From the NCBI GenBank assembly GCA_937858715.1, contig CALLZY010000260.1:1-64000 (forward strand): a DNA stretch of 64,000 nucleotides. Direction: 5' to 3'. The notes under the pieces were generated by a model that searched no databases, was not told where the DNA came from, and saw only the letters and a list, made by a program, of their open reading frames with translations. This document shows positions 19,001 to 26,470 of the stretch, piece by piece; position 1 is the first letter of the stretch, and the number at the start of each line of letters is the position of its first letter. The position numbers were made by a program, and so were the translations under genes. The DNA is from an uncultured Chitinophagaceae bacterium. GTDB lineage: Bacteria > Bacteroidota > Bacteroidia > Chitinophagales > Chitinophagaceae.

Positions 19001-21512
19001 TTTTGCCAACAGCACAGCTGCGGGAAGACTGCGTACTTTTATCAGCACTGGAATGGCTTATTCCGGTACAAAAGCCATTACGCTGGATGCAGACAAATAC
19101 AATGCCGGCACATCTGATACTCTTACTGCTACTTTCAATCTTGCGGCGTATGATGCCACCACTCAGGATTTGCGTCTTGATTTCCGCTATAAGAATCATG
19201 GGCAGGGCAGCCATGCCACCAACAAAGTCTGGATAAGGGGCAGCGATGTCAATAACTGGATAGAGGCATTTGACCTGGCAGCAAACCAAAGTGAGGTTGA
19301 CGGCTCCTACAAACTTTCTTCCTCCCTGCAGGTTAGTGATTTACTGAAGAATGCCATACCCGCACAAAATTTCTCCACCAGTTTCCAGGTACGCTGGGGA
19401 CAGTATGGCCAGTACAGTGCCGCAGACAACAGCGGCTATGCGGGCTATAGCTTTGACGATATTAAACTGTACACAGCCACCGATGATATGCAATTGCTTA
19501 GTATCGATACACCTGTTGTAAACAGCTGCAACCTTGGAGCGGCTGTACCCGTGAAAATTACAGTTAGAAATAATTCTGAAGCAGCACTGGCGAATGTGCC
19601 GGTTCAATACAGCATAAACGGCGGGGCACCGGTGATAGAAACAATTACAGCATCTATACCGGCGAACAGTAATTACCAGTACACATTCACTGCAACTGCC
19701 AATCTCTCTGCCAACGGAACTTACCTGCTGGCAGCAAGAGTGGCACAAACCACAGACAGTTACGATGTGAACGACACCCTGAGCAGAACAGTCATTAACA
19801 CACTGCTGATTACTGTTACAAACGCCAGCCCTTACCTTGAGCAGTTTGAGGCAAATAATGGAAACTGGTACACCGGAGGTAAAAACAGTTCCTGGGAGTA
19901 TGGTACACCGGCCACTTATAAATTAACCCGTGCTGCTAATGGAACAAAAGCCTGGAAAACCGGAATACAAAGCAAGTATAAAGATGCTGAACTCTCTTAC
20001 CTGTATTCACCCTGTTTTGATATTTCGGCTGTTACAAGTCCCGCATTGAGCATGAGCCTCTCTCTTGATATGGAAGATTGTCAGCTTCCTTATGGAAACT
20101 TCTGCGATGGCACTTATATGGAATACTCAATAGATGGGATAAATTGGTCAAGATTGGGTGCTTATGGTCAAGGCACTAATTGGTATAACAAGAATTATCC
20201 TGCTGCAACAAATCTCTGGAGTGCACAAAACTATTACCGCTGGCATGTGGCCACATTGCCACTGTCAGTATTGCCTGCACCGCTTTCACAATACACCCGG
20301 ATACAGTTCCGGTTTGTGGTATCGTCTGATGCTTCGGTAAACAGGGAAGGTATTGCCATTGATGATATACATATTTACAGTAATCCTTACGGCATTTATG
20401 ATGGCACAGGAGCCAGCCCAGTCGTTAATCAACCCGCAGTAAATGGTACAAACTGGGTGAACTTTACAGAAGGGGTTACCGGAAGAATAATTGCATCTGT
20501 AAAACCAGACGGACAAAACCTCGGAAGTACAGATGTGCAGTCCTTCGTCAACACATCGGGTGTGCGCACCAACAGCGGGCAGTATTATCATCACCGCAAC
20601 ATCACCATCAAACCAACAAATAATACGCTGGCTGATTCCTGCACAGTCCGTTTTTATTTTCTTGATTCAGAAACAGAAGCCCTTATCAACGCTACAAGCT
20701 GCACCCCCTGTTATAAACCAGCTATGGCGTATGAACTGGGTGTGTCGAAATACAGCGACCCGAACGATTTTTATGAAGACGGTGTGGTGGAAAATGGTGT
20801 GAGCGGAACATGGCTCTTCATCAACTCTTCTAAAGTGCAGAAGATACCTTATGATAAAGGCTACTATGCCGAGTTCAGGGTGAAAGACTTTTCAGAGTTC
20901 TGGCTTAACAATGGCGGTTTCACCGGCGATCATCCATTGCCTTTGCAACTCATCAGTTTTACTGCTTCAAAAGCGGCAAACGGAAATGATGCTGTGCTTA
21001 GCTGGACAACAGCCTCTGAGTTTGATATTAACAGGTTTGATATAGAAGTGGCCAAAGGCAACGAAGCTTTCCGTAACAACAGCTTTTTAAAAATCGGATC
21101 AGTACTCAGCCAGGGCAATGCAACCGGCGAACAGTATTATTCATTTACAGATATTGAAACCGGCAAAACAGGAGTATGGTATTACCGGCTGAAAATTTTG
21201 GAAAGGGACGGCAGTTTCAACTATAGCGACATTAAGCCGGTTGTGTTCAGCAACGAAGTAAAGTGGCAGGTAACGCCAAATCCTTCGGATGGCATCTTCC
21301 AGTTGTCTTACCAGGAAAGCCGTGATGAGCCGGTGGATGTTAAACTCGTGGATGCCACCGGCAGAACGGTAAAACAGTTCCGCTTAACCGGCAACGGTTT
21401 TCCGCAAAAGCAGGTGATCGATCTTAGTGGTAACAGCCATGCTAAAGGTCTTTATTTGCTGTATGTGACTTCGGCAGCTGGCCATCAGTCATTTACACTG
21501 CTGAAACAGTAA
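16068..21512 (+). CDS. Secreted subtilisin-like serine protease with T9SS C-terminal sorting domain
   Basis: This is a 1,814-residue secreted protein. A signal peptide (MRLNPIPLIAALLLVVSVDSL) is followed by a propeptide-like region and an S8 peptidase domain with the full catalytic set: Asp247 or 248 (GIGDD), His271 (HGTHVTGIAAG), oxyanion Asn363 (AAGNSGG) and Ser442 (GTSMAAPS). Then come a beta-sandwich domain, Fn3/CARDB-like repeats (for example around residues 860-960 and 1150-1240) and jelly-roll-like modules. The last 80 residues form a type A T9SS sorting domain (VTPNPSDGIFQLSY ... KGLYLLYV), so export through the Por system to the surface or medium is expected. The ATG at 16068 is used; a TTG five codons upstream is not credible. 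A strong stem-loop follows at 21578. Confidence 0.92.
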   Translation: MRLNPIPLIAALLLVVSVDSLHGQQQYSIQLKSGTIVPPKNITAEQMERLNQSASRIAGKTSVIIQFEQLLTDAEKNELKNAGIELHDYIPSFAYTASIYGSINIGTLNKYKARSVFELSPAQKMDAELAAGIFPARAVKVYGMVDVWISWPRSFDQSIVVNELRSRNIEITSSVYSAYRILSVRVPQQQITELAALPFVEFVQAAPGEPQLLNNNSRANSRANVLTASSGIGRNIKGEGVTIGIGDDADPQHVDITGRKINHTHGFYDYHGTHVTGIAAGGGIWNELYTGHAPKVRVVSQIMQGIINNSPSYVSDYGMVVTNNSWGLIAECGYMGQYDFYSAIADQQAIALPNLQHVFAAGNSGGTTCSPYPASYKTVLNAFQSSKNVITVGNMFVNGNIAPGSSRGPVHDGRIKPEIVSQGRDVWSSANFVDYWANSGTSMAAPSVSGGLALLYQRYRQLNASANPLNGLMKAIVCNSANDYGNPGPDFTYGFGVLNLLRSVETIENNRYFIDNITTGAVKTHNIVVPANTAALKVMLYWNDPAASAVVSKALVNDLDLTVTTSTPAATYQPLILDPSPTNVTANAVPGVDTLNNIEQITISNPAAGTYTVNVNGTAVPVSSPQQYFVAYDIVPVSTTLTQPAGGEKLLPGENVLLMWDSYGGNAETFTAEYSLDNGGSWVTISNSISSSLRQYTWTVPSAATNQALIRLTKNNTAQVSISAVFTIIGAPALQLAPEAEQCEGYIKLNWTASPNATQYEVMKLQGDEMQSVAILPNTTFSYTFSGLSKDSVYWVTTRAIYNGNPGRRDSAVYRQPNTGSCSGSISDNDIAMTAVLSPASSGRLLTSTALSNAVPLTVRIKNLDDNTSNATLTFSYSINGGTPVTDAAVTPAINAGATYDYTFAAPIDLSAAGTYNIHFEVARTGGDPVAYNDTLWVQVKQLNNPAVTLPFTDDIEATANQLVLVRQMGLQGADRYDFANSTAAGRLRTFISTGMAYSGTKAITLDADKYNAGTSDTLTATFNLAAYDATTQDLRLDFRYKNHGQGSHATNKVWIRGSDVNNWIEAFDLAANQSEVDGSYKLSSSLQVSDLLKNAIPAQNFSTSFQVRWGQYGQYSAADNSGYAGYSFDDIKLYTATDDMQLLSIDTPVVNSCNLGAAVPVKITVRNNSEAALANVPVQYSINGGAPVIETITASIPANSNYQYTFTATANLSANGTYLLAARVAQTTDSYDVNDTLSRTVINTLLITVTNASPYLEQFEANNGNWYTGGKNSSWEYGTPATYKLTRAANGTKAWKTGIQSKYKDAELSYLYSPCFDISAVTSPALSMSLSLDMEDCQLPYGNFCDGTYMEYSIDGINWSRLGAYGQGTNWYNKNYPAATNLWSAQNYYRWHVATLPLSVLPAPLSQYTRIQFRFVVSSDASVNREGIAIDDIHIYSNPYGIYDGTGASPVVNQPAVNGTNWVNFTEGVTGRIIASVKPDGQNLGSTDVQSFVNTSGVRTNSGQYYHHRNITIKPTNNTLADSCTVRFYFLDSETEALINATSCTPCYKPAMAYELGVSKYSDPNDFYEDGVVENGVSGTWLFINSSKVQKIPYDKGYYAEFRVKDFSEFWLNNGGFTGDHPLPLQLISFTASKAANGNDAVLSWTTASEFDINRFDIEVAKGNEAFRNNSFLKIGSVLSQGNATGEQYYSFTDIETGKTGVWYYRLKILERDGSFNYSDIKPVVFSNEVKWQVTPNPSDGIFQLSYQESRDEPVDVKLVDATGRTVKQFRLTGNGFPQKQVIDLSGNSHAKGLYLLYVTSAAGHQSFTLLKQ

Positions 21513-21533
21513 AACCGGCCCCTGCTCCAAAAA

Positions 21534-21565
21534 CTTGCAGGAATCTGGAAAGTTTTCTACATTTG
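21534..21565 (+). promoter_or_regulatory. Candidate greA promoter
   Basis: CTTG (21534-21537), 20 bases, then TACATTTG (21558-21565) fits the Bacteroidota -33/-7 pattern (TTTG, 19-21 bases, TAnnTTTG) with one mismatch. Transcription would start just before the stem-loop at 21578 and leave a leader of about 70 bases before greA. Confidence 0.5.
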
Positions 21566-21577
21566 TTCCACAATATT

Positions 21578-21617
21578 GCAACGCTTCAGCTCATTACTGA
21601 GGCGTTGCTCTTTTTTT
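21578..21617 (+). terminator. Intrinsic terminator or attenuator in the greA leader
   Basis: A 12-bp stem (GCAACGCTTCAG with CTGAGGCGTTGC, one G-U wobble in the RNA), a 7-base loop CTCATTA, and a run of seven T at 21611-21617. It ends the subtilisin transcript. Because it also lies downstream of the candidate greA promoter and upstream of the greA ATG (21642), it could attenuate greA. Confidence 0.8.
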
Positions 21618-21641
21618 CTGTTTAACCTAAAGGATTTGAAT

Positions 21642-22115
21642 ATGAGTGGAATACAGTACGTAACAAAGGACACACTGGAGCAAATGAAAGCAGAACTGCA
21701 GCGGATGAAAGGCGTTGACCGTCCCGCTGCCAGCCGGGCTATTGCCGAAGCAAGGGAGAAAGGCGACCTGAAAGAAAACGCTGAGTATGATGCAGCCAAA
21801 GAGGCACAAGGCATCCTCGAAGCAAGAATTGCTGCCATGGAAGGGGCAATGGCCAATGTGCGGGTACTGGATGAATCTGCAATTGATACCAGCAAGGTTT
21901 CGATTTTAACAACCGTAAAACTTACTAACCTGGGCACTAAAAAGCAGGTTACCTATAAAATTGTGAGTGAGAAAGAAGCCGATCTTAAAGCCGGTAAAAT
22001 TTCTGTTACTTCACCTATTGGCAAGGGCATACTTGGCAAGCTGGTGGGGGAAACTGCCGAAGTTCAGGCTCCTGCCGGTGTGCTGAAATTCAAGATTGAA
22101 GAGATTACTGCTTAA
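21642..22115 (+). CDS. greA: Transcript cleavage factor GreA
   Basis: This 157-residue factor enters the RNA polymerase secondary channel and promotes cleavage of backtracked RNA. The N-terminal coiled coil has the invariant tip GDLKENAEYDAAKEAQ (about residues 43-58, with the catalytic Asp and Glu), and the C-terminal FKBP-like domain has SPIGKGILGKLVGE. The length is typical. The frame is open from 21576, but the ATG at 21642 begins the recognised MSGIQYVTKDTLEQMK. A terminator-like hairpin lies in its leader and a bidirectional terminator follows at 22142. Confidence 0.96.
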   Translation: MSGIQYVTKDTLEQMKAELQRMKGVDRPAASRAIAEAREKGDLKENAEYDAAKEAQGILEARIAAMEGAMANVRVLDESAIDTSKVSILTTVKLTNLGTKKQVTYKIVSEKEADLKAGKISVTSPIGKGILGKLVGETAEVQAPAGVLKFKIEEITA

Positions 22116-22141
22116 TCCGTAAGAAACCCTGAGCATCAAAA

Positions 22142-22165
22142 AAGCCCCCGTAATTACGGGGGCTT
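22142..22165. terminator. Bidirectional intrinsic terminator
   Basis: Perfect palindrome AAGCCCCCGTAA/TTACGGGGGCTT flanked by A-run and T-rich DNA. It lies between greA (plus, stop at 22115) and the lipoprotein gene that converges from the right (stop at 22186), so it can serve both. Confidence 0.9.
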
Positions 22166-22185
22166 CATTATTTTATAAAAGAAAT

Positions 22186-22935
22186 TTATTGTGTTTCTGT
22201 TTCTCTTGCATACTGCGATTGCTTTACGAAATAATACTTCTTGCCCCCATAGCTGGCAGTTGTATAACTTACCGGCATAACAGTAAAGGCAATGGCATCG
22301 GCAGTATTAGCCACCTCCTGCATTTCAGCAGGAGAGAAAGTAACCGAACTGCTGGCACCGCCCACTGCTTTTCGCTTGGTGCCTTTAGTCCCTATCACTT
22401 CATAAACAGTGCCCGCTACATTGCCGGTGGCAGTGTAATTAAGGGTGAAACTGTTGGCAATATTAATTTTGGCAGGTAATGTAAAATAACCGCCTGAAGG
22501 AAATGCACTGTTATCGGTATGGTTAAAGGCTGAAATGCCGTTACCGCTATTTCCCGATGCAGTCCATGCTGTGCTGTTGCCGGAGAATAAAACATCGAAA
22601 CCAATATACATATAGTAGTTAACGCCGCCTATAAAATCAACCGGTATGGTATTCACGGTCACATCACCCCCATCTTTCATGCTGGCAGGACTGCCGAACC
22701 AGGCCAGTGCATACTGGAACTCATCATTGGTATTCCCGGTATAACTGTCATACATATACTGCTTAATTGCATAAAAGGCCCCATCTGCATCGCTGTTCAG
22801 GGAAAGGTTTCCGTTGGCATCAACCGACACATTTTGCTGGTTGTTATCATCCTCGCTGAAGGAGGCTTCCTTTTGGCAGGATTCAAGCAATAAGAATGAA
22901 AACACCAATCCGGATAAGAGGTTTATTTTTCTCAT
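22186..22935 (-). CDS. Hypothetical lipoprotein
   Basis: This 249-residue protein has a signal peptide ending in a lipobox (LLLESC, Cys20), so lipid anchoring in the cell envelope is likely. The mature part starts with an acidic Asp/Asn-rich stretch (EDDNNQQN), common at the surface-export signal of Bacteroidota lipoproteins, followed by beta-rich sequence with many Thr/Ser/Gly/Asn. No family is recognised. It converges with greA across a shared terminator. Confidence 0.7.
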   Translation of the reverse strand: MRKINLLSGLVFSFLLLESCQKEASFSEDDNNQQNVSVDANGNLSLNSDADGAFYAIKQYMYDSYTGNTNDEFQYALAWFGSPASMKDGGDVTVNTIPVDFIGGVNYYMYIGFDVLFSGNSTAWTASGNSGNGISAFNHTDNSAFPSGGYFTLPAKINIANSFTLNYTATGNVAGTVYEVIGTKGTKRKAVGGASSSVTFSPAEMQEVANTADAIAFTVMPVSYTTASYGGKKYYFVKQSQYARETETQ

Positions 22936-23045
22936 GTTTAGTTAATTAGAAAATAAAGATAACAGAAATGCAGGTGCTGGCAAACCTCCTGTATCCTTCT
23001 TTTTTGAGACAAACAGGTGTAGATTTGTTTACTAAACCTGCTGTT

Positions 23046-23462
23046 ATGACTATCTTTTCAAGAATTATTGCCGGTGAAATCCCTTCATATAAAATTGCCG
23101 GGAACGATTTGTTCTTTGCCTTTCTTGATATTTTTCCGCTGAGGGAAGGACATGTGCTGGTGGTGCCCAAAACAGAAGTGGATAACCTTTTCGACCTACC
23201 CGCCGATTACTTGCAGCAGATGCTGGTGTTTGCACAGCCCATTGCAAAAGCTATTGAAAAGGCATTCGACTGTAACCGTTGCGGCATCAGTGTTATTGGC
23301 CTTGAGGTACCCCATGCTCACCTGCACCTGATTCCTATCAATAATGCCAACGACCTCAATTTCAACCAGCCAAAGCCACAGGCGTCGCCTGAAAGTTTGA
23401 AAGCTGTGCAGGTAAAAATATTACAAAACCTGTTGCAGGAGAGTGGCAACAAGCCGGTTTAG
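23046..23462 (+). CDS. HIT family nucleotide hydrolase
   Basis: This 138-residue protein of the histidine triad superfamily (HINT/YcfF-like) hydrolyses nucleoside phosphoramidates or similar compounds. The active-site triad HAHLHLIP is at about residues 97-104, and the N-terminus MTIFSRIIAGEIPSYKI is typical. The frame is open 26 codons upstream (22968), but the ATG at 23046 gives the family start. A TAGATTTG box at 23020-23027 could be its -7 element. Confidence 0.92.
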   Translation: MTIFSRIIAGEIPSYKIAGNDLFFAFLDIFPLREGHVLVVPKTEVDNLFDLPADYLQQMLVFAQPIAKAIEKAFDCNRCGISVIGLEVPHAHLHLIPINNANDLNFNQPKPQASPESLKAVQVKILQNLLQESGNKPV

Positions 23463-23532
23463 GTGTGGTTGTTTAACTGGAAGTAAGCAAGACATGGCGA
23501 TGTATAAATGCGACCTGACGAGCCTTGTATTA

Positions 23533-23727
23533 CAAGATTTAACCGCAGAGACCGCTGAGTGTTGCGCAGAGGAAAGACAAAGGAGCAGCGTTGTGCGGTG
23601 GGCGGTTATACTGCCGCATTGAGGAACCGGGTTCGTTTAAATTCGTTTGTTGGTCTCTTTGCCCTGCACAAGGCCGGTACGCAAGACGCAATTTATCTGC
23701 CGCAGGCATGACAAAGGCCGCCTGGAA
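23533..23727 (+). repeat. 195-bp dispersed repeat, copy 1
   Basis: This copy is identical base for base to 25500-25694. It begins CAAGATTTAACCGCAGAG and ends GGCCGCCTGGAA. The first 30 bases are of the ACCGCAGAGAC/GCGCAGAGG kind found as dispersed non-coding repeats in many genomes. Both copies create an identical shadow frame on the minus strand, which is not taken as a gene. No terminal inverted repeat or target duplication is evident. Confidence 0.9.
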
Positions 23728-23841
23728 ATTTGGAAGAACAGCATAGACAAAAAAGGGGTGTATATACTGGAGGCAATAACAAATAAACAGAGGTATACCT
23801 GGAAACTGGCTAAACAATAAACAACAGCCGGATACTTTTTA

Positions 23842-23871
23842 AATACCCCTTTCCTTACAGAAAGGGGTATT
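23842..23871. terminator. Stem-loop terminator
   Basis: An 11-bp perfect stem (AATACCCCTTT / AAAGGGGTATT) with an 8-base loop, followed on the plus strand by TGTTATTTT. It lies 23 bases beyond the stop of the minus-strand lipoprotein gene (23894) and may end transcripts from either side. Confidence 0.65.
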
Positions 23872-23893
23872 GTTATTTTGGCGGGGTGAAATC

Positions 23894-24913
23894 TCAGTAT
23901 TTCTTTAATGTATCGGCATACTGGTTAAAGTTGTGAAAAGCCGCATCCCAGCTGTTGATGCCAAACTCATAGTCCCAGGGTTCAATATACCTTGCCCGCA
24001 GCAGCTTTGCCTGTTCAAAAACCTTTGTATAGTCGCCGCCGGGGAAACTGGCAGTACTATCTGAGCGGTCTATTACCTGGCAGTAAATATCTCCCGGAAA
24101 ATTTTGCAGTACGGTTATCAAACCGGGCTGGTAAGTTGTGTTTCCGGATATCCACCACATGGCGGCCCCAACCCTGTGGTTTAGTGTATTGTCATTCCAC
24201 AGGGAGGTGATGATGCTTTCGGCGGGGGCTGCTGAGCTGAAAAGGTTATGCACTTCAAAGGCAAGTGCTTTACCGGAGAAAGCGGTGGCAAAAGCTTTTG
24301 CATTTTGCAGCGAAGCATCAATCCATTTTGCTTCGGTATAACCGGCAGCTGCAAAGGCTGACTGGCTGAACCCGTTCAGGTGGCCCTCGATGCCGTTTGC
24401 TGTCATCTGCGGAATGTAAACAAGGAGCAGGGATGTATCATTATTATATTTTTCTGCAAGCTTTGCGGCAAGCTTTGCCAGACTGGTAAGAACGGTATTA
24501 TCCCAAACCAGGGGCAGCTTATAAGGCAGGCCCCTGAATGTGTAATTGAAGTAAGGAGCATTTTTCTGTGTAATCAGCCAGCCGGGGCTGCCAATTCCGC
24601 CGGCCAGTATGCCCAGTGAATATTTTTTGCCTTTTGCTTTTACAGCGTTTACCTGGTTGTCAATGGCAGTGAAATTGAAGCTGCCCTCAACGGCTTCAAT
24701 ATCTTTCCAGAAGGCCCTGATTAAAACACCTCTTGTTTCGGCATGGTTCAATACGGTGGCTGATGTGCTTCCGGCGCTTGAGAATATACCTTTTGGTTTA
24801 ACGACCGTGGCCGGTGAAACAGGCTCCTGCGGGGTGGCGGATTGCTGTTTGCTGCATGAGGTACAGAAAATCAAGGCGAGGTAAACGGGCATTTTCAGGA
24901 GGGCTGATTGCAT
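23894..24913 (-). CDS. Putative lipoprotein with a glycoside-hydrolase-like TIM barrel
   Basis: This 339-residue protein has an N-terminal signal peptide ending in CTSC (Cys20), consistent with a lipoprotein although the lipobox is imperfect. The body resembles beta-galactosidase/GH42-like barrels: GVLIRAFWKDIEAVEGSFNFTAIDNQV (single-strand-plus-helix start), KGKKYSLGILAGG, NDTSLLLVYIPQM and RARYIEPWDYEFG near the end. I cannot point to the catalytic acid pair with certainty, so the enzyme class is not claimed. It stands alone. Upstream is a 950-base repeat-rich gap. Confidence 0.7.
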   Translation of the reverse strand: MQSALLKMPVYLALIFCTSCSKQQSATPQEPVSPATVVKPKGIFSSAGSTSATVLNHAETRGVLIRAFWKDIEAVEGSFNFTAIDNQVNAVKAKGKKYSLGILAGGIGSPGWLITQKNAPYFNYTFRGLPYKLPLVWDNTVLTSLAKLAAKLAEKYNNDTSLLLVYIPQMTANGIEGHLNGFSQSAFAAAGYTEAKWIDASLQNAKAFATAFSGKALAFEVHNLFSSAAPAESIITSLWNDNTLNHRVGAAMWWISGNTTYQPGLITVLQNFPGDIYCQVIDRSDSTASFPGGDYTKVFEQAKLLRARYIEPWDYEFGINSWDAAFHNFNQYADTLKKY

Positions 24914-25047
24914 TCAAATAATAATTTCAGGATAGACTGCGGCCGGTTAGTTTGGTTTAAATTGGTGTGGCAGCGGAGGGTGGAGGTCGGAAATCGGAGG
25001 TCAGAGGTCGGAAGTGGGTGCGGGAATCTTTTGAGAGGCTGCGCTTG

Positions 25048-25357
25048 TTTTGCAGTAGCTCGAACACCTTTCGCAGTAAGCCGAACACCTTTTGCAGTAG
25101 GCCGAACACCCTTCGCAGTAAGCTGAACACCTTTTGCAGTAAGCTGAACACCTTTTGAAGTAAGCCGAACACCTTTTGCAGTAAGCTGAACACCCGTTGC
25201 AGTAAGGCGAACACCTTTTGCCGGAGGGAGTTTTCCTTTTGCCAAAGGCTATTCCCTTTTTGCCGAAGGCAGTTTTCTTTTTGCCGGAGGCAGTTTTCCT
25301 TTTGCCGAAGGCTATTTCTTTTTTGCCAAAGGTAGTTTTCCTCTTGCCGAAGGGCTT
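25048..25357. repeat. 21-bp minisatellite with two repeat families
   Basis: Eight tandem units of the TTTTGCAGTAAGCTGAACACC type (25048-25215) are followed without a break by six and a half units of the TTTTGCCGAAGGCAGTTTTCC type (25216-25357). Both have a 21-bp period and share TTTTGC at the unit start. Units differ from one another by one to four bases. All frames stay open because 21 is divisible by 3, so the apparent heptad-repeat peptides are artefacts. Confidence 0.9.
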
Positions 25358-25366
25358 AGACTGACC

Positions 25367-25407
25367 TCATCCCAAACCCCTCTCCCGGGGGAGAGGGGCT
25401 TTTTGGG
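25367..25407. repeat. GC-rich palindromic repeat
   Basis: CATCCCAAACCCCTCTCCC followed by GGGGGAGAGGGG and CTTTTTGGG forms a 10-bp stem (25377-25386 with 25389-25398) and matches the common dispersed CCCCTCTCCC/GGGAGAGGGG type of bacterial repeat. It could act as a terminator, but no gene ends just before it. Confidence 0.6.
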
Positions 25408-25499
25408 CTGTGAAAGGTTTTGGGAAGAGGAACCAGTGATGGTTTTATATTTTCTGCGAGGGCAATAAAGTTTGTGCCGGCCCGATGGGCCTTGCATTC

Positions 25500-25694
25500 C
25501 AAGATTTAACCGCAGAGACCGCTGAGTGTTGCGCAGAGGAAAGACAAAGGAGCAGCGTTGTGCGGTGGGCGGTTATACTGCCGCATTGAGGAACCGGGTT
25601 CGTTTAAATTCGTTTGTTGGTCTCTTTGCCCTGCACAAGGCCGGTACGCAAGACGCAATTTATCTGCCGCAGGCATGACAAAGGCCGCCTGGAA
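25500..25694 (+). repeat. 195-bp dispersed repeat, copy 2
   Basis: This copy is identical to 23533-23727 (offset 1,967). Beyond 25694 it continues as GATTTGGAAGACCGACAAAGGCAAAAA, which also matches the diverged copies around 27150-27395, so the true element is longer than 195 bp and extends to about 25725. Confidence 0.9.
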
Positions 25695-25810
25695 GATTTG
25701 GAAGACCGACAAAGGCAAAAAATAACTTTGATGCCGATTTGTATCCCTTATGTATTGCATTCCCGTTACTCACAAATACCATACTGCTTTTTACTCATTC
25801 ACATAATGTG

Positions 25811-25818
25811 TATATTTG
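25811..25818 (+). promoter_or_regulatory. Candidate -7 promoter box
   Basis: TATATTTG matches TAnnTTTG and lies 49 bases upstream of the ATG at 25867. The -33 element is unclear. Confidence 0.35.
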
Positions 25819-25866
25819 AAGAAAGAGTTTTTTCACAAACTCACGTTGGCAGCAATCCAAAACCTA

Positions 25867-26460
25867 ATGCTTGTAAAGTCTTCAATAGACACAAAAAAAA
25901 GGTTCAAGTTCACAGCTTATATCGGACTTGACAGAAACTGGTGGCATTACTACAACCATTACAAATCTGCTATTGACCATTTAGTAATAGGCATCGAAGG
26001 AAGTTTACCAGTAAACACAGTTTCATCTTCTCTTCTTTTTTTAGTCAGACATTGTTTAGAACTTGGTTTTAAAGCAAATATTCTAAAACTCGAAACTATT
26101 AGCGACGCAAGACCTAAACTTACATTTAAAGGTGGAAACTCACATTCGCTTGAGCACCTTTATAGTGTTTTCAAAGACCATTTGGTTAAAATTCAAAATA
26201 CTCACAACATAGAGCCCTCAATAAGGCAAAAGATGGACGAATACCTAAACGAAACAGAAAAATTGAAAAACATTCTTCACCAACTTGACAAAGGTTCATA
26301 CAATTTCAGGTATCCTGTTGATACAGATGGTAATTACAACTTTGAGTGGGATGAGCAAGTGAATATTGCGGACATTGTTGATGCTTTTTATAAATTACAA
26401 CCATTCATGATTTTTACTGACCAAGTTCTCTATGAACATGGTGTTTTTGGCTTCGAATAA
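25867..26460 (+). CDS. Hypothetical protein, possibly HEPN-like
   Basis: This 197-residue soluble, mostly helical protein starts at MLVKSSIDTKKRFKF. The open frame runs back to a TTG at 25816, but the ATG is downstream of a -7 box and is preferred. A segment SSLLFLVRHCLELGFKANI (about residues 57-75), followed by SHSLEHLY and a long helix, resembles the Arg...His helix region of HEPN-type proteins, but the motif is not decisive. It is more AT-rich than the core genes and lies between repeat copies 2 and 3, which suggests an acquired or fast-changing gene. No toxin partner is adjacent: the next gene encodes a secreted protein. Confidence 0.6.
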   Translation: MLVKSSIDTKKRFKFTAYIGLDRNWWHYYNHYKSAIDHLVIGIEGSLPVNTVSSSLLFLVRHCLELGFKANILKLETISDARPKLTFKGGNSHSLEHLYSVFKDHLVKIQNTHNIEPSIRQKMDEYLNETEKLKNILHQLDKGSYNFRYPVDTDGNYNFEWDEQVNIADIVDAFYKLQPFMIFTDQVLYEHGVFGFE

Positions 26461-26470
26461 ACTTAAACTT

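Larger units (their letters stand above)
23463..23893. other. Intergenic region with a repeat copy and a terminator
   Basis: These 431 bases between the HIT gene and the converging lipoprotein hold no credible gene. They contain copy 1 of the 195-bp repeat (23533-23727), a continuation 23728-23818 that can be read as a degraded short peptide on the plus strand, and the stem-loop at 23842-23871. Confidence 0.7.
24914..25866. other. Repeat-rich intergenic region
   Basis: This stretch of 953 bases has no credible gene. In order it holds: short GGAGGTCGGAAATCGG-type repeats (24976-25018), the 21-bp minisatellite (25048-25357), a GC-rich palindrome (25367-25407), repeat copy 2 (25500-25694) and the promoter region of the gene at 25867. 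Open frames across the minisatellite exist in several phases only because its period is a multiple of three. Confidence 0.75.

Noticed and set aside
24895..25245. Open frames with heptad-like peptide repeats (AKGVRLT and LLQKVFS types)
   Set aside because: They arise from a 21-bp minisatellite whose period keeps every frame open. Frames exist in several phases on both strands, with no signal peptide, no start context and no homology.
23539..25760. Two minus-strand frames of 92 and 84 codons sharing an identical 60-residue tail
   Set aside because: The shared part is only the 195-bp DNA repeat read in one frame. The unique parts differ and there is no promoter or family match.
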